Below, in pieces: positions 26,629 to 35,876 of a stretch of 64,000 bases of DNA. The stretch's first letter is position 1. The number at the start of each line of letters is the position of its first letter. The stretch is from positions 62,001 through 126,000 of the forward strand of contig NZ_JROG01000004.1 in the NCBI RefSeq assembly GCF_000786215.1. Reading direction: 5' to 3'. The notes below the pieces were generated by a model, which saw nothing but the letters and a program-made list of their open reading frames with translations, was not told the origin of the DNA and did no database searches. A program made the position numbers and the translations under genes. This DNA is from Sphingomonas sp. 35-24ZXX. Its GTDB lineage: Bacteria; Pseudomonadota; Alphaproteobacteria; Sphingomonadales; Sphingomonadaceae.

Positions 26629-28812
26629 CTAGGGTGCCAGCATTTGCCGGACCTTGACCGCCAGCGTATCAATCTGGAACGGCTTGGTGAGCATATCCAT
26701 GCCATGGTCGAGAAAGCCGCTGCGCACCGCCGCGCCCTGCGCATAGCCGGTGACGAACAGAACCTTCAGATCGGGCCTGTCCTGCCGCGCGATTTCGGCC
26801 AGCTGCCGTCCATTGAGCCCGGGCAGGCCGACATCGGAGATCAGCAGGTCGATGGCGCGGCCCGATTGCAGCAGCAGCAGGGCTTCCTGGGCGTTCTCGG
26901 CCTGGCAGGCGGCATAGCCCAGCTCTTCGAGCACGTTGACGATCACCATCCGCACCGCGGGGTCGTCCTCCACCACCAGCACGGTCTCGCCCGCGCCGCC
27001 GGGCCGTGCGACGCTGTTCGGTGCGCTTGCCATCACCGGTTCGCCGCTGCGCGGCACGAACAGCTTGACGCTGGTGCCCTTGCCGAGCTCGCTGTAGATG
27101 CGGACATGACCGCCCGATTGCTTGAGAAAGCCGTAGATCATCGACAGGCCGAGGCCCGTGCCCTGGCCGATCGGCTTGGTGGTGAAAAAGGGTTCGAACA
27201 CCTTGGTCATGGTGTCCTCGCTCATCCCCTGGCCATTGTCGGAGACGCTCAGCACGACATAGCTGCCCGGCTGCAGGTCCTCGCCGGTCTGCGCAAAGCC
27301 CGCATCGAGATGCATCGTCGTCGTCTCGATGGTCAGGTGACCGCCCCTGGGCATCGCATCGCGCGCATTGATGCACAGGTTCAGCAGCGCGTTTTCCAGC
27401 TGGTTGGCATCGGTGCTCGCCGGTGGCAGCGCCTGGGCGAGTTCGACCGCCATATCCACCTGCTCGCCCAAAGTCCGGCGCAGCAGATCCTCCATGCCCA
27501 GCACCAGCTGGTTGACATCGGTCGGGCGGATGTCGAGCGACTGGCGCCGTCCGAAGGCCAGCAGCCGTGCGGTCAGTGCCGCAGCGCGCTGGGCGGACGT
27601 CTCTGCCGCATCGAGATAGCGCAGCACCTGCTCGGGCCTGCCGGCATCCAGAAACCGGCGGATCAGATCGAGGCTGCCGATCACGCCGGTGAGCATGTTG
27701 TTGAAATCGTGGGCGAGCCCGCCGGTCAGCTGACCGATGGCTTCCATCTTCTGTGATTGCCGCAGCGCCTCGGCGGTCGCTTCGCGCTCGGCGATCGCCT
27801 CGGCAATGCGATGCTCGAGCGTCTCGTTGAGCATCTGCAGCGCCTGCTCCGATTCGCGCTTGGCGGTGATGTCGGTGAACAGCGCGGCCACCTGCCGGTC
27901 TGCAGGATCGCCGATGCGGAAGGCGTGGACATTGAACCAGCGGTTGTCGAGCACGCTGGCGCTGTGCTGTACCCTCTGGGGTTGGCCGGACAACCCGACC
28001 TCTCCATATAGATCAAGCCAGTATTGTTCGATCCCGGGCAGGACATCGCGGACCCAACGCCCTGCAACGTCAGCCAGGCCCGTATGGTCCGAAAACGCCC
28101 GATTGACCTCCACAAAGCGATAGTCAACGGCACGGCCAAGATCATCGTAGCGCATCTCCAGCACGGATATGCCTGCATCAATCGCATCGAACAGGCGCTG
28201 ATAATGCTCTTCGCTGGACCTGCGCGCGGCTTCCGCCCGCATCCTGCTGGCAATTTCTGCTTCGAGGACGTGCGAGCGTTCATCGCGCTGGGCGACCGCA
28301 CGGCGCAGCTCCAGCTGGGTCATCACCTGGCGGGCCAGGACCTCGAGCGTCAGGCGCTGGCGATCGGTAATGCCTTCGGGCCTTGGGCAGGTGTCGAGCA
28401 CGCACACGGTGCCCAGCGGCAGGCCTTCCTGGGTCTTGAGCAGCGCCCCGGCGTAAAAGCGAAGACCGCCATCGACATTGACCAAGGGATTGTTGCGGAA
28501 GCGTTCGTCGAGCAGCGTGTCGGGGACGATGAACAGGTCGTCCTGCAATATCGCGTGCGCGCAGATCGAGACATCAAGCGGCAGTTCGCGCGCGCCGATG
28601 CCGATCTCGGCCTTGAACCACTGGCGGTCCGAGGCGATCAGGTTGACGACCGAGATCGGGGCGTCGAAGACATCGCTCGCCAGCCTGACGATATCCTCGA
28701 ATTCGGGCTCCTTGGGGGTGTCGATGATGCCGTAACGCAGCAGGGCCGCCAGCCGTTCGGCTTCTGACCAAACGGGGGGCGGGCTGCAGGCGGGCGGCGG
28801 AATCGATGTCAC
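26629..28812 (-). CDS. hybrid sensor histidine kinase/response regulator
   Basis: A 727-residue protein without membrane segments. Domains in order: a GAF domain (about 30-170), a coiled helix, a PAS domain (about 205-315), HisKA with His368 in GGLAHDFNN, HATPase_c with N482 in INARDA, DNGQG and TGLGLSMIYG boxes, and a C-terminal receiver (about 612-725) with acidic pair ED near 616, phosphorylation site Asp660 and Lys710. The kinase domain is of the HWE-independent, classical type. As a cytoplasmic kinase with its own receiver it may autoregulate or pass phosphate to a partner not seen here. It starts with GTG at 28812, coupled to a six-codon leader. Confidence 0.94.
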   Translation of the reverse strand: MTSIPPPACSPPPVWSEAERLAALLRYGIIDTPKEPEFEDIVRLASDVFDAPISVVNLIASDRQWFKAEIGIGARELPLDVSICAHAILQDDLFIVPDTLLDERFRNNPLVNVDGGLRFYAGALLKTQEGLPLGTVCVLDTCPRPEGITDRQRLTLEVLARQVMTQLELRRAVAQRDERSHVLEAEIASRMRAEAARRSSEEHYQRLFDAIDAGISVLEMRYDDLGRAVDYRFVEVNRAFSDHTGLADVAGRWVRDVLPGIEQYWLDLYGEVGLSGQPQRVQHSASVLDNRWFNVHAFRIGDPADRQVAALFTDITAKRESEQALQMLNETLEHRIAEAIAEREATAEALRQSQKMEAIGQLTGGLAHDFNNMLTGVIGSLDLIRRFLDAGRPEQVLRYLDAAETSAQRAAALTARLLAFGRRQSLDIRPTDVNQLVLGMEDLLRRTLGEQVDMAVELAQALPPASTDANQLENALLNLCINARDAMPRGGHLTIETTTMHLDAGFAQTGEDLQPGSYVVLSVSDNGQGMSEDTMTKVFEPFFTTKPIGQGTGLGLSMIYGFLKQSGGHVRIYSELGKGTSVKLFVPRSGEPVMASAPNSVARPGGAGETVLVVEDDPAVRMVIVNVLEELGYAACQAENAQEALLLLQSGRAIDLLISDVGLPGLNGRQLAEIARQDRPDLKVLFVTGYAQGAAVRSGFLDHGMDMLTKPFQIDTLAVKVRQMLAP

Positions 28813-28829
28813 GGCGTGACAGCTAACAT
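28809..28829 (-). other. six-codon leader reading frame coupled to the kinase gene
   Basis: On the minus strand GGAGGA stands four bases before an ATG at 28829, which opens a six-codon frame (MLAVTP) whose TGA overlaps the kinase GTG start by four bases (GTGA, 28809-28812). The good ribosome site thus lies 25 bases from the GTG and suits the leader, not the kinase. This is a candidate translational coupling element; no proof that it is translated. Confidence 0.4.
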
Positions 28830-28944
28830 GTTTCCTCCGAATCGATCATCGATTTTACGCCGCATCCTACCGCTGGCGGCGCTGCAGGTTCCCTAGGCTG
28901 CCGGGCAGCAGGGGCGGGCGAGCCAGGCCCGCACGCCACATGGT

Positions 28945-29274
28945 TCAGGTCCCCATGTCCCACAGCGCGGAACACACCACCGCCAGCAGCACGAAGATCA
29001 CCAGCAGCACGACCATCTGCATCGGTGCATTGGCCAGCGCCTTTTCCTGTTCCTGTTCGAAGGCCGCGATCTTGTAGCGGATGGCCTCGTCACCCTTGAG
29101 CAATCCGATGTCCAGCAAAGGTCCGGACTTCAGAAAGTCGGTCAGTTGCTGCCGTTCGTCGTTGCTGATGTTGGGGTATCGCGCGAACACGGCCCTGATC
29201 CGCTGCTTGCGGGCGAGGGCGTCATCGGTGTCCGGCTTTGCGGGCGTGGCCGCAAGAGACTGGTGTTCGGTCAT
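28945..29274 (-). CDS. small C-terminally anchored membrane protein
   Basis: A 109-residue protein (start at 29274; the frame upstream is open but not gene-like). The soluble part is charged and helical (RKQRIRAVFARYPNISNDERQQLTDFLKS), with a phrase RYPNISNDE that occurs in small sphingomonad proteins, and a single hydrophobic segment (MQMVVLLVIFVLLAVVCSAL) lies at the very end, making it a tail-anchored protein. Function unknown. It lies 132 bases from the kinase start, separated by a stretch without further genes. Confidence 0.6.
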   Translation of the reverse strand: MTEHQSLAATPAKPDTDDALARKQRIRAVFARYPNISNDERQQLTDFLKSGPLLDIGLLKGDEAIRYKIAAFEQEQEKALANAPMQMVVLLVIFVLLAVVCSALWDMGT

Positions 29275-29471
29275 GGCAGATCTTTCGGAAATGGGGAGGT
29301 CGCATCCGGCGCGCGTGTTCAGCGCGCGGCACCGCATGCGGATGGCAGCAGCCAGGCGATGGCGCACACGGATGTGCGCGCGGAATCGGGCGCTGCATGG
29401 AACGCTCAGGCGCACAGGCCTCGCGATCGGCGTCGCGGGGCCGGTCGGTCAGTGAACCGCGGCGCGCTCGA

Positions 29472-29897
29472 TCAGGCGGTGGCCGGCGGCGCTCTGGGCC
29501 CCGAGCCTGCGCGAACGAAGGTGTGCCGGCTGGCCTGCGGCTGGTCGGATGGGAAAATGGCCGTCAGCGCATAGGGCTGACTCGATAACGGGAGGGGCGG
29601 TGGTGGCAGGAGTGCGGCCACGTCACCGCCGCCGGTCAGCGCCGGGCGCTGGCGACGCTCTTGTGGCGCATAGACCGAGGCCTGCTCGTTTTCATCGCGG
29701 TTGAGCGCCACCTGGGTGGTCGCCGGGTTGAAGGCCGACCCCACCATCTGGCTGGCGGGCACCGAGCCGGGCAGCAGAGCGCTGGCAAGCGCAATGAACA
29801 GCGCAACGATGAGCCCGCTCGCGCAGGCGCGATGCCGTGATACCGGTGGATCCGGTTCGGCCGCGACGGGGCGTATCGGGCTCAGGGGCTCAGCCAT
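29472..29897 (-). CDS. proline-rich membrane-anchored protein of unknown function
   Basis: A 141-residue protein from the ATG at 29897. It begins with a proline-rich segment, has one hydrophobic segment (GLIVALFIALASALLPGSV, about 33-51), then a disordered Gln/Pro-rich tail (ALLPPPPLPLSSQPYALTAI). No family recognised. It lies 70 bases downstream of the fatty acyl-AMP ligase gene on the same strand and may share its transcript. Confidence 0.5.
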   Translation of the reverse strand: MAEPLSPIRPVAAEPDPPVSRHRACASGLIVALFIALASALLPGSVPASQMVGSAFNPATTQVALNRDENEQASVYAPQERRQRPALTGGGDVAALLPPPPLPLSSQPYALTAIFPSDQPQASRHTFVRAGSGPRAPPATA

Positions 29898-29967
29898 CGC
29901 CGGTCCTATAGGACTGCAGGTGCCGCCGGTAAACCCGTGCGGCCGGATCGGGCAGCCGTCGCTGTGG

Positions 29968-31695
29968 TCAGGCCGCCAGTTCGTAGGGCTGGATCTCGCC
30001 GGACAGATACAGGTTGCGCGCCTTGGCACGGCTCAATTTGCCCGACGAGGTGCGCGGCAGGGTGCGCGGCGGCACCAGTTCGATCACGCAGTTCATGCCG
30101 GTGATCGAACGGACCTTCTCGCGGATCTCGTCCCTGAGACGACGGCGTTCGCCCTCGTCGGTGGTGCGGCACTGCACCAGCACCGCAGGCGCTTCTTCAC
30201 CGGCAGGCGTGGTGATCGAGAACGCGGCAATGTCGCCGGACTTGAAGCCGGGCAGCTGCTCCACCGCCCATTCGATGTCCTGCGGCCAGTGGTTCTTGCC
30301 GTTGATGATGATCATGTCCTTGGCGCGGCCGACGATATAGAGATAGCCGTCGACCATGTAACCCATGTCGCCGGTATCCAGCCAGCCGTCGACCAGGCAC
30401 GCCTCGGTCGCTTCGGGATCGCGGAAATAGCTGTGCATGATCGAGGGACCTGCGGTCCAGACCTTGCCGATCTCGCGGTCGGCCAGCACGCGGCCATCGC
30501 CGTCGCGGATCTCGATCGACATGCCGCGGCAGGCCTTGCCGCAGTTGACGATCGAGCGGTAACGGCGGGGCTTGGAGGCATCGACCGGTGCGCCCGACAG
30601 ACGCTGTTCCTCGACCAGATCGACGACAATGCCCTCGCCCGGCGGCATCAACGTCACCGCGAGCGTTGCCTCTGCCAGACCATAGCTCGGCAGGAAGGCG
30701 CTGGCCTTGAACCCCGCCGGCGCGAATGCGTTGACAAAGGCCTGCATGACATCGGGGCGGATCATGTCCGCGCCATTGCCCGCCAGCCGCCAGCGCGACA
30801 GGTCGAAGCGCTCCTCGACCCGCGACTGGCTGCCGATGCGGCGCGCGCAGATGTCATAGCCGAAGGTCGGCGAATAGCTGCACGATGTGCCGGGGTTGCG
30901 GCTGATCAGGTCGAGCCAGGCCAGCGGACGCCGCGCGAAATCCTCGGTCTTGAGATAATCGGTCGAGACCTGGTTGGCGACCATCGAGAGCATGCAACCG
31001 ACCAGGCCCATGTCGTGATACCAGGGCAGCCACGAGATACAGCGGTCGGTCTCGCAGACATGCATGCCGTGCGAATGCGCCGCCAGGTTGCTGAGCAATG
31101 CGGCATGCGTCACCGCGACACCATGCGGGAAGCGGGTCGATCCGCTCGAATACTGCAGATAGCAGATGTCGTCGGTGCTCGCTGCAGGAAGCTCGGCCTC
31201 GGGCGCGGCTTCGCTGGCAAAGCTCTCCCAGTCCAGCCCCTCGACGCCGCAGCGCAGCGCGGCCTCGCTGCCCATTTCGGCGAGCTCTGCCGGGTAGAAC
31301 AGGAACTTGGGGTCGCTGGAGCGCAGCTGGACGCTCAGCTGCTCGACATAGCTTTCCTTGCCGCCGAAGCTGGTGGGCAAAGGCAGCGGCACCGGCCAGG
31401 CACCGGCATAGACCGCGCCGAAGAACAGCGCGGCGAATTCCGCGCCGGTTTCGGCGACGATGGCGATCCGGTCTTCCTTGCGCACGCCGCGCGCGATCAG
31501 CCGGCGGGCGTGGGCCAGCGCATCGGTGCGCAGTTCGCTATAGGGATAGGGCCGTACCAATGTGCCGCGCGGATCGTGGAAGTTGAACCCGCGTTGCCCA
31601 AGCGCTGCATAATCGAGCGCCTCGCCCAGCGTCGCGAAATCGGCGAACCGGCGCGTCAGGCTGTCGGCTGTTGGTGTTGGCTGCAATTGCGTCAT
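29968..31695 (-). CDS. fatty acyl-AMP ligase (FadD32/AasR-like)
   Basis: A 575-residue adenylate-forming enzyme of the FAAL branch. It has YLQYSSGSTRFPHGVAVTHAALLSNL (the FAAL version of motif A3, with Arg-Phe/Arg-Thr after SGST), SWLPWYHDMGLVG, PSYGLAEATLA and DTGDMGYMVDGYLYIVGRAKDMIIINGKNHWPQDIE. FAALs load fatty acids as AMP esters onto acyl carrier proteins instead of CoA. No ACP or polyketide gene is visible nearby. In sphingolipid-making alphaproteobacteria an acyl-ACP synthetase feeds serine palmitoyltransferase, so such a role is possible but unsupported here. The start at 31695 gives the expected N-terminus. Confidence 0.88.
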   Translation of the reverse strand: MTQLQPTPTADSLTRRFADFATLGEALDYAALGQRGFNFHDPRGTLVRPYPYSELRTDALAHARRLIARGVRKEDRIAIVAETGAEFAALFFGAVYAGAWPVPLPLPTSFGGKESYVEQLSVQLRSSDPKFLFYPAELAEMGSEAALRCGVEGLDWESFASEAAPEAELPAASTDDICYLQYSSGSTRFPHGVAVTHAALLSNLAAHSHGMHVCETDRCISWLPWYHDMGLVGCMLSMVANQVSTDYLKTEDFARRPLAWLDLISRNPGTSCSYSPTFGYDICARRIGSQSRVEERFDLSRWRLAGNGADMIRPDVMQAFVNAFAPAGFKASAFLPSYGLAEATLAVTLMPPGEGIVVDLVEEQRLSGAPVDASKPRRYRSIVNCGKACRGMSIEIRDGDGRVLADREIGKVWTAGPSIMHSYFRDPEATEACLVDGWLDTGDMGYMVDGYLYIVGRAKDMIIINGKNHWPQDIEWAVEQLPGFKSGDIAAFSITTPAGEEAPAVLVQCRTTDEGERRRLRDEIREKVRSITGMNCVIELVPPRTLPRTSSGKLSRAKARNLYLSGEIQPYELAA

Positions 31696-31902
31696 CCGTA
31701 TTACCCGTTGCTTTCCTGTGCGCGCTGCCGGTTGTCCGGTCTTTCGCGCTGCATGGCCAGAACCTCGCGGTCTGCCCATGCTCAAATGGATCGGGGATGA
31801 ACGGCTTTTGTGACGGCCGCATCGCCCCGCAATACCCCAGCTATGGCTCTAGCCGAAGAGAGACGTTCTAATTTCGACCCGACTGTGGCACAAAAAAGGC
31901 GC

Positions 31903-32469
31903 ATGACCGCTCCCCCCCGCCAGCGCAAGCGTGAAAAGCGCCCGCCCAAGCCGCTCGACGAGCAGGCGCTGAAGGATCTGGCGCTGCACTATCTGGGGCG
32001 GTTTGCCACCACCCGGGCACGGCTGGTGCAGTATCTGCAGCGCAAGTTGCGCGAGCGCGGCTGGGCTGGCGACGGCACGCCCGACTGCGAGGCCATCGCC
32101 GATCGCTGTGCGGAGCTGGGCTATGTCAACGATGCTGCCTTCGCCGAGATGAAGGGCGGGGCCCTGCTGCGCCGGGGCTTCGGTCCGCGCCGCGTCGAGC
32201 AGGCGCTGCAGGCTGCGGGCGTGAGCGAGGCGGACCGCGTGCCGCTGCGCGATGCAGGGCGTGATCAGGCGGCAAGTGCGGCCATCGCCTTTGCCCGCCG
32301 CAAGCGCATCGGCCCGTTTGCGCAAGAGGGTGCCGACCCGGACCGCAGGCGCAAGCAGCTGCAGGCCTTTATCCGCGCGGGCCATGATTTTGCACTCGCC
32401 CGCACACTCGTTTTCGCCGATAGCATGGACGAGATCGCGGGGCTGGAAGAGGACTTCGGGAAAGAATGA
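31903..32469 (+). CDS. recX: regulatory protein RecX
   Basis: A 188-residue basic protein. It shows the RecX repeat pattern: LKDLALHYLGRFATTRARLVQYLQRKLRERGW, then ADRCAELGYVNDAAFAEMKGGALLRRGFGPRRVEQAL. RecX binds RecA filaments and inhibits their activity. The ATG at 31903 gives a compact N-terminus; an earlier ATG at 31810 is possible but the extra residues do not look conserved. The next gene overlaps its stop by four bases. Confidence 0.9.
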   Translation: MTAPPRQRKREKRPPKPLDEQALKDLALHYLGRFATTRARLVQYLQRKLRERGWAGDGTPDCEAIADRCAELGYVNDAAFAEMKGGALLRRGFGPRRVEQALQAAGVSEADRVPLRDAGRDQAASAAIAFARRKRIGPFAQEGADPDRRRKQLQAFIRAGHDFALARTLVFADSMDEIAGLEEDFGKE

Positions 32470-32972
32470 TGGTGATCAGATATTGCGGGGCGATGCTGGC
32501 GACGCTGGCGCTGGTGGCGTGCAATGCCTCTGCCCCCGGCGATGCAGTGGCGCAGGGCACGGTGGCGGACAAGCCTGCCGCGTCGCCCGCCGGGCTCGAT
32601 CTCGTGCCGCTGACCATCACGAGCGGCGGCAAGACGCATGCCTTCACCGTGGAAATGGCGCGCACATCGCAGCAGCAGGCCAAGGGATTGATGTTTCGCA
32701 CCGAACTGGCGCCGGACATGGGCATGCTCTTTCCCTTCCCCCGCCCCAAGCCCGCCAGCTTCTGGATGAAGAACACCGTCATTGCGCTCGATCTGCTGTT
32801 CGTGCGCTCCGACGGCACGATCGAAAGCATTGCGGCCAATGCAGAGCCCTATTCGCTCGATCCGATCAGCTCGGGCGAGCCGGTGGCAGCGGTGCTCGAG
32901 CTGGCCGGTGGGCGCGCGGCAGAGCTGGGGCTGAAGCCCGGCGATACCGTAACCTGGCGCGACAGGGGCTGA
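32466..32972 (+). CDS. DUF192 family lipoprotein
   Basis: A 168-residue protein with a lipoprotein signal (LALVAC with Cys19) followed by a linker and a DUF192 domain: TVEMARTSQQQAKGLMFRTELAPDMGMLFPF and SFWMKNTVIALDLLFVRSDGTI. DUF192 proteins are small periplasmic or extracellular beta proteins without an assigned activity. The ATG overlaps the recX stop (ATGA), and mtgA begins seven bases after its end, so recX, this gene and mtgA appear cotranscribed. Confidence 0.88.
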   Translation: MMVIRYCGAMLATLALVACNASAPGDAVAQGTVADKPAASPAGLDLVPLTITSGGKTHAFTVEMARTSQQQAKGLMFRTELAPDMGMLFPFPRPKPASFWMKNTVIALDLLFVRSDGTIESIAANAEPYSLDPISSGEPVAAVLELAGGRAAELGLKPGDTVTWRDRG

Positions 32973-32979
32973 GGCTGGC

Positions 32980-33672
32980 ATGGCGGCACGCAAACGCGGG
33001 GTGATCGCCCGTCTGGTCACCCTCATCTTCAAGCTTGTCTTCGGCTTCGTGGCGCTGTCACTGGTGATGGTGGTGCTCTATCGTTTCGTGCCGCCGCCCA
33101 CGACGATCACCATGCTGAGCGACGCCAATGGCGCGACGCGCGACTGGACCTCGCTCGATTCCATCGACCGCAACATGGTCTCGGCGGCGATCGCGGCGGA
33201 GGATGGCAAGTTCTGCACGCACAGCGGCTTCGACCGCGAGGCGATCGAGGAGGCTGTGCGGCGCAATGCCCAGGGCGGGCGAATTCGCGGCGGCTCGACG
33301 ATCAGCCAGCAGACCGCCAAGAACGTCTTCCTCTGGCAGAATGGCGGCTTTTTCCGCAAGGGCCTGGAAGCCTGGTTCACCGTGCTGATCGAGGCGATCT
33401 GGGGCAAAAGGCGGATCATGGAGGTCTACCTCAACGTCGCCGAAACGGGAATCGGCACCTATGGCGTCGAGGCAGGGGCGCAGCGCTATTTCGGCAAGGG
33501 CGCAGCCTCGCTCAGCCGTGACGAAGCCGCGCGCATGGCGGCGGCGCTGCCGTTGCCCAAGAAGCGGTCGGTCAAGAACCCCAGCGGTTTCGTTCGGCGT
33601 TATGGCAACAATATCGCGCGGCGCATCCGCATCGTCCAGCGCGACGGGCTGGATGCCTGCGCGCGGCCCTGA
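32980..33672 (+). CDS. mtgA: monofunctional biosynthetic peptidoglycan transglycosylase
   Basis: A 230-residue GT51 enzyme with one N-terminal membrane segment (LVTLIFKLVFGFVALSLVMVVLY). It holds the glycosyltransferase motifs: AAEDGKFCTHSGFD with the catalytic Glu, RGGSTISQQTAKNVFLW, KRRIMEVYLNVAETGIGTYGVEA and ALPLPKKRSVKNPS. It polymerises lipid II into glycan strands in the periplasm. It has no transpeptidase domain. It ends 51 bases before a convergent small gene. Confidence 0.95.
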   Translation: MAARKRGVIARLVTLIFKLVFGFVALSLVMVVLYRFVPPPTTITMLSDANGATRDWTSLDSIDRNMVSAAIAAEDGKFCTHSGFDREAIEEAVRRNAQGGRIRGGSTISQQTAKNVFLWQNGGFFRKGLEAWFTVLIEAIWGKRRIMEVYLNVAETGIGTYGVEAGAQRYFGKGAASLSRDEAARMAAALPLPKKRSVKNPSGFVRRYGNNIARRIRIVQRDGLDACARP

Positions 33673-33723
33673 CATTCGGCCTATGGCGGCGCGGCGGGCT
33701 CTCCCGCACCGCCGACAGGCGTA

Positions 33724-33945
33724 TCAGTCTTTCGGCTCCGGTACGCTCGGACCCTCTTCCGGCTTGACGGCGGCTCCGGTCCACCGCCCGTCCTCGGTCA
33801 CCGCGGTGCCGGTGACATTGCGCGAATCGTTCGGCGCAAGGCCTCCGCCCTGATGCTTTTGGGTCTTTGCACCTTCGGCGGGCTCGTCAGCGTCCTTGGC
33901 CAGCGGCTCGCTTGCGGTGTTCGGGTTGGTGGGGTTGGTGGTCAT
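33724..33945 (-). CDS. small hydrophilic protein of unknown function
   Basis: A 73-residue protein rich in Pro, Thr, Glu and Lys, without hydrophobic segments and probably disordered. GGAGA precedes the ATG at 33945 by seven bases. It contains GGLAPNDSRNVTGTAV and ends with a run of Pro and Glu. No family known to me. It lies downstream of the M23 peptidase gene on the same strand, 84 bases after its stop. Confidence 0.55.
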   Translation of the reverse strand: MTTNPTNPNTASEPLAKDADEPAEGAKTQKHQGGGLAPNDSRNVTGTAVTEDGRWTGAAVKPEEGPSVPEPKD

Positions 33946-34029
33946 CGGCGATCTCCATCGGGATGCAGCAGCTTGATCCTGATGCATTACCGTCCGAAGC
34001 CGTGAAACGTTCCGCAGCGGGTCGCCCGA

Positions 34030-35619
34030 TCAGGCGATGGTCGTCCCTGCGATCCGCTCGATTTCGCGCTTGGGCTCGGCGGGGGCGGCGCTGGCTGGCG
34101 GGGTCAGCGATTGCAGCGCTGCGCCGGGGGTCACGCCCTGCAGCTGCTTGAGCCGTGCGCGGAAATTGACGAGTTCGCTGCCCGAGAGCTGCGCGCGGGT
34201 GGTGAAGCGGACCGAACCCGGATCGACCGCACGGCCGCCACGATACAGTTCGTAATGGAGATGCGGCCCGGTCGAAAGCCCGGTCGACCCGACATAGCCG
34301 ATCACCTGGCCGCGTCGCACGCGGGTGCCGCTGCTCACCGCGATACGGCTCATATGGCCATAGCCGCTGGCGATGTTGCCGCCATGCGCGATGCGCACGA
34401 AATTGCCGTATCCGCCCTTGCGCCCGGCGTAGTTCACCACGCCATCGGCGGTGGCATAGATCGGCGTGCCGCTGCGGGCGCGGAAATCGATGCCGCTGTG
34501 CATCCGGCGGAATCCCAGGATCGGGTGGCGGCGATAGCCATAGCCCGATGTGATCGCGCCGTTGACCGGGCGGGCGAACTCGCCGCGCTCTTCGCCCACG
34601 CCCGAGGCTTCGAACCATTGCATGCCGTTGCCGCTCTTCCAGCGCAGCATCTGCGCGCGTGGCTTGCCGCTGCGCTCGAGGCCGGCATACAGCAGTTCGC
34701 CCATTTCGACCTCGCCGGTGGCGGCGCGCTTGTAGTCGACGATGATGTCGAATTCGTCGGTCGATCGGATGTCGTTGCCGATCGACAGCTGGCTGCCCAG
34801 CGTGCGCAGATAGGCCTGGATCGCGGCCGGCGGCGCACCTGCGGCGCGGGCCGAGCGATACAGGCTGGAGCCGACGGTGCCGCGGATGCGCAAGGGCGTC
34901 GCGTCGACCAGGATCGGCTTCTTGATCAGGTCGAGGTCTGATCCGGCGCGGACGATCTCGACGTTCATGTCGAACCGTGCGCGGAAGGTGATCAATTCCA
35001 CCGGGCGCGGCTGGTTGCGGGCGAAGCGGCGGCCCAGCGTGATGTCGATGCGGGTGCCGTCGCGGATATCCTCCAGCGGTACCACCGACGAGACGAGATT
35101 GGCGACATTCTGCGCGTCACCGCTGCCGACCCCGGCGCGCTGCATCACGCGCATGAAGCTGTCACCGCGTCCGATGGTGGCGGCCAGTTCGATCGTCGGA
35201 CGCTCGGGCGCCTGGCGCAGCGCGACCACGGCATCGGTTGCACCCATCGCGCGCCCGGTGTCGCTGCCGAACGCCATCGGCATGATCATCTGGCTGCGCA
35301 GTTCCTCCAGCGCCACGGGTGCAGGCGGCGTTGCAGCCGCCCCCAGCGGGTGGATGCCAGGCCACACGGCATAGGCGCCGGTGCACAGCAGGCACAGCGT
35401 CGCCAGCCCGCGAAACCATTCGAGGCTGCCGATGTTCTGGCCGAGGTCCGGCGTCCAGTTAGTCTCGTGGATGACATCGCGGGCCCGCTCCAGGCGCGCG
35501 CGCAGGGCCTTGAGGCCGGTCGCGGGCGCGGGCAGGGCGGGCGCAGGCAGCGCATCGGCCAGTGACAGTCTGGCACTGGCGGCGCCGGCCCCCAAAAGCT
35601 GTTCGCGTTGCTGAAACAA
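34030..35619 (-). CDS. M23 family metallopeptidase (cell-wall endopeptidase)
   Basis: A protein of about 529 residues with one membrane segment (LATLCLLCTGAYAVWPGI), a long periplasmic region that includes a LysM/opacity-associated-like part (IGRGDSFMRVMQRAGV), and a C-terminal M23 domain. Zinc ligands are in MHSGIDFRA (His and Asp) and GPHLHYEL (His). It probably cuts peptide cross-links in peptidoglycan. The start is uncertain: TTG at 35619 has AAAGGG six bases upstream and gives the N-terminus MFQQREQLL; ATG at 35640 and GTG at 35649 lie almost on a GGGAGG and are less likely. Confidence 0.9.
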   Translation of the reverse strand: MFQQREQLLGAGAASARLSLADALPAPALPAPATGLKALRARLERARDVIHETNWTPDLGQNIGSLEWFRGLATLCLLCTGAYAVWPGIHPLGAAATPPAPVALEELRSQMIMPMAFGSDTGRAMGATDAVVALRQAPERPTIELAATIGRGDSFMRVMQRAGVGSGDAQNVANLVSSVVPLEDIRDGTRIDITLGRRFARNQPRPVELITFRARFDMNVEIVRAGSDLDLIKKPILVDATPLRIRGTVGSSLYRSARAAGAPPAAIQAYLRTLGSQLSIGNDIRSTDEFDIIVDYKRAATGEVEMGELLYAGLERSGKPRAQMLRWKSGNGMQWFEASGVGEERGEFARPVNGAITSGYGYRRHPILGFRRMHSGIDFRARSGTPIYATADGVVNYAGRKGGYGNFVRIAHGGNIASGYGHMSRIAVSSGTRVRRGQVIGYVGSTGLSTGPHLHYELYRGGRAVDPGSVRFTTRAQLSGSELVNFRARLKQLQGVTPGAALQSLTPPASAAPAEPKREIERIAGTTIA

Positions 35620-35876
35620 GACCGACCCTTTTACCGCCATTCCTCCCACACCGCGTCGCAGAACGGGCGTGATGGCGATTTCCCTCGCCCGGGAATCTTG
35701 TGGAGAACGCCGGTTAAAGTCAAATTAACCCGCGCGCCAAAACCGGAAGGCCGGGACGAGCGGTGCATTATGCCAGATCAGCGGCGCAACCTGTCCACAG
35801 GTGATTGCGCGGGCCGTCGAAAGGCTCTTGCAACTTGGCGGCACGGCCATGATGTAAGGGGTCGGAGGCTGCTCCC

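Noticed and set aside
29277-29463. Short open frames in the gap between two small genes
   Set aside because: They lack ribosome sites, hydrophobic or domain patterns and good codon use; the stretch appears to be non-coding.
31860-31903. A possible LexA box before recX
   Set aside because: GTTC is followed after seven bases by GACC, not GTTC; only half of the alphaproteobacterial site matches.
35790-35801. CCTGTCCACAGG as a DnaA box or origin mark
   Set aside because: Single and imperfect, with no cluster of further boxes or AT-rich unwinding region.
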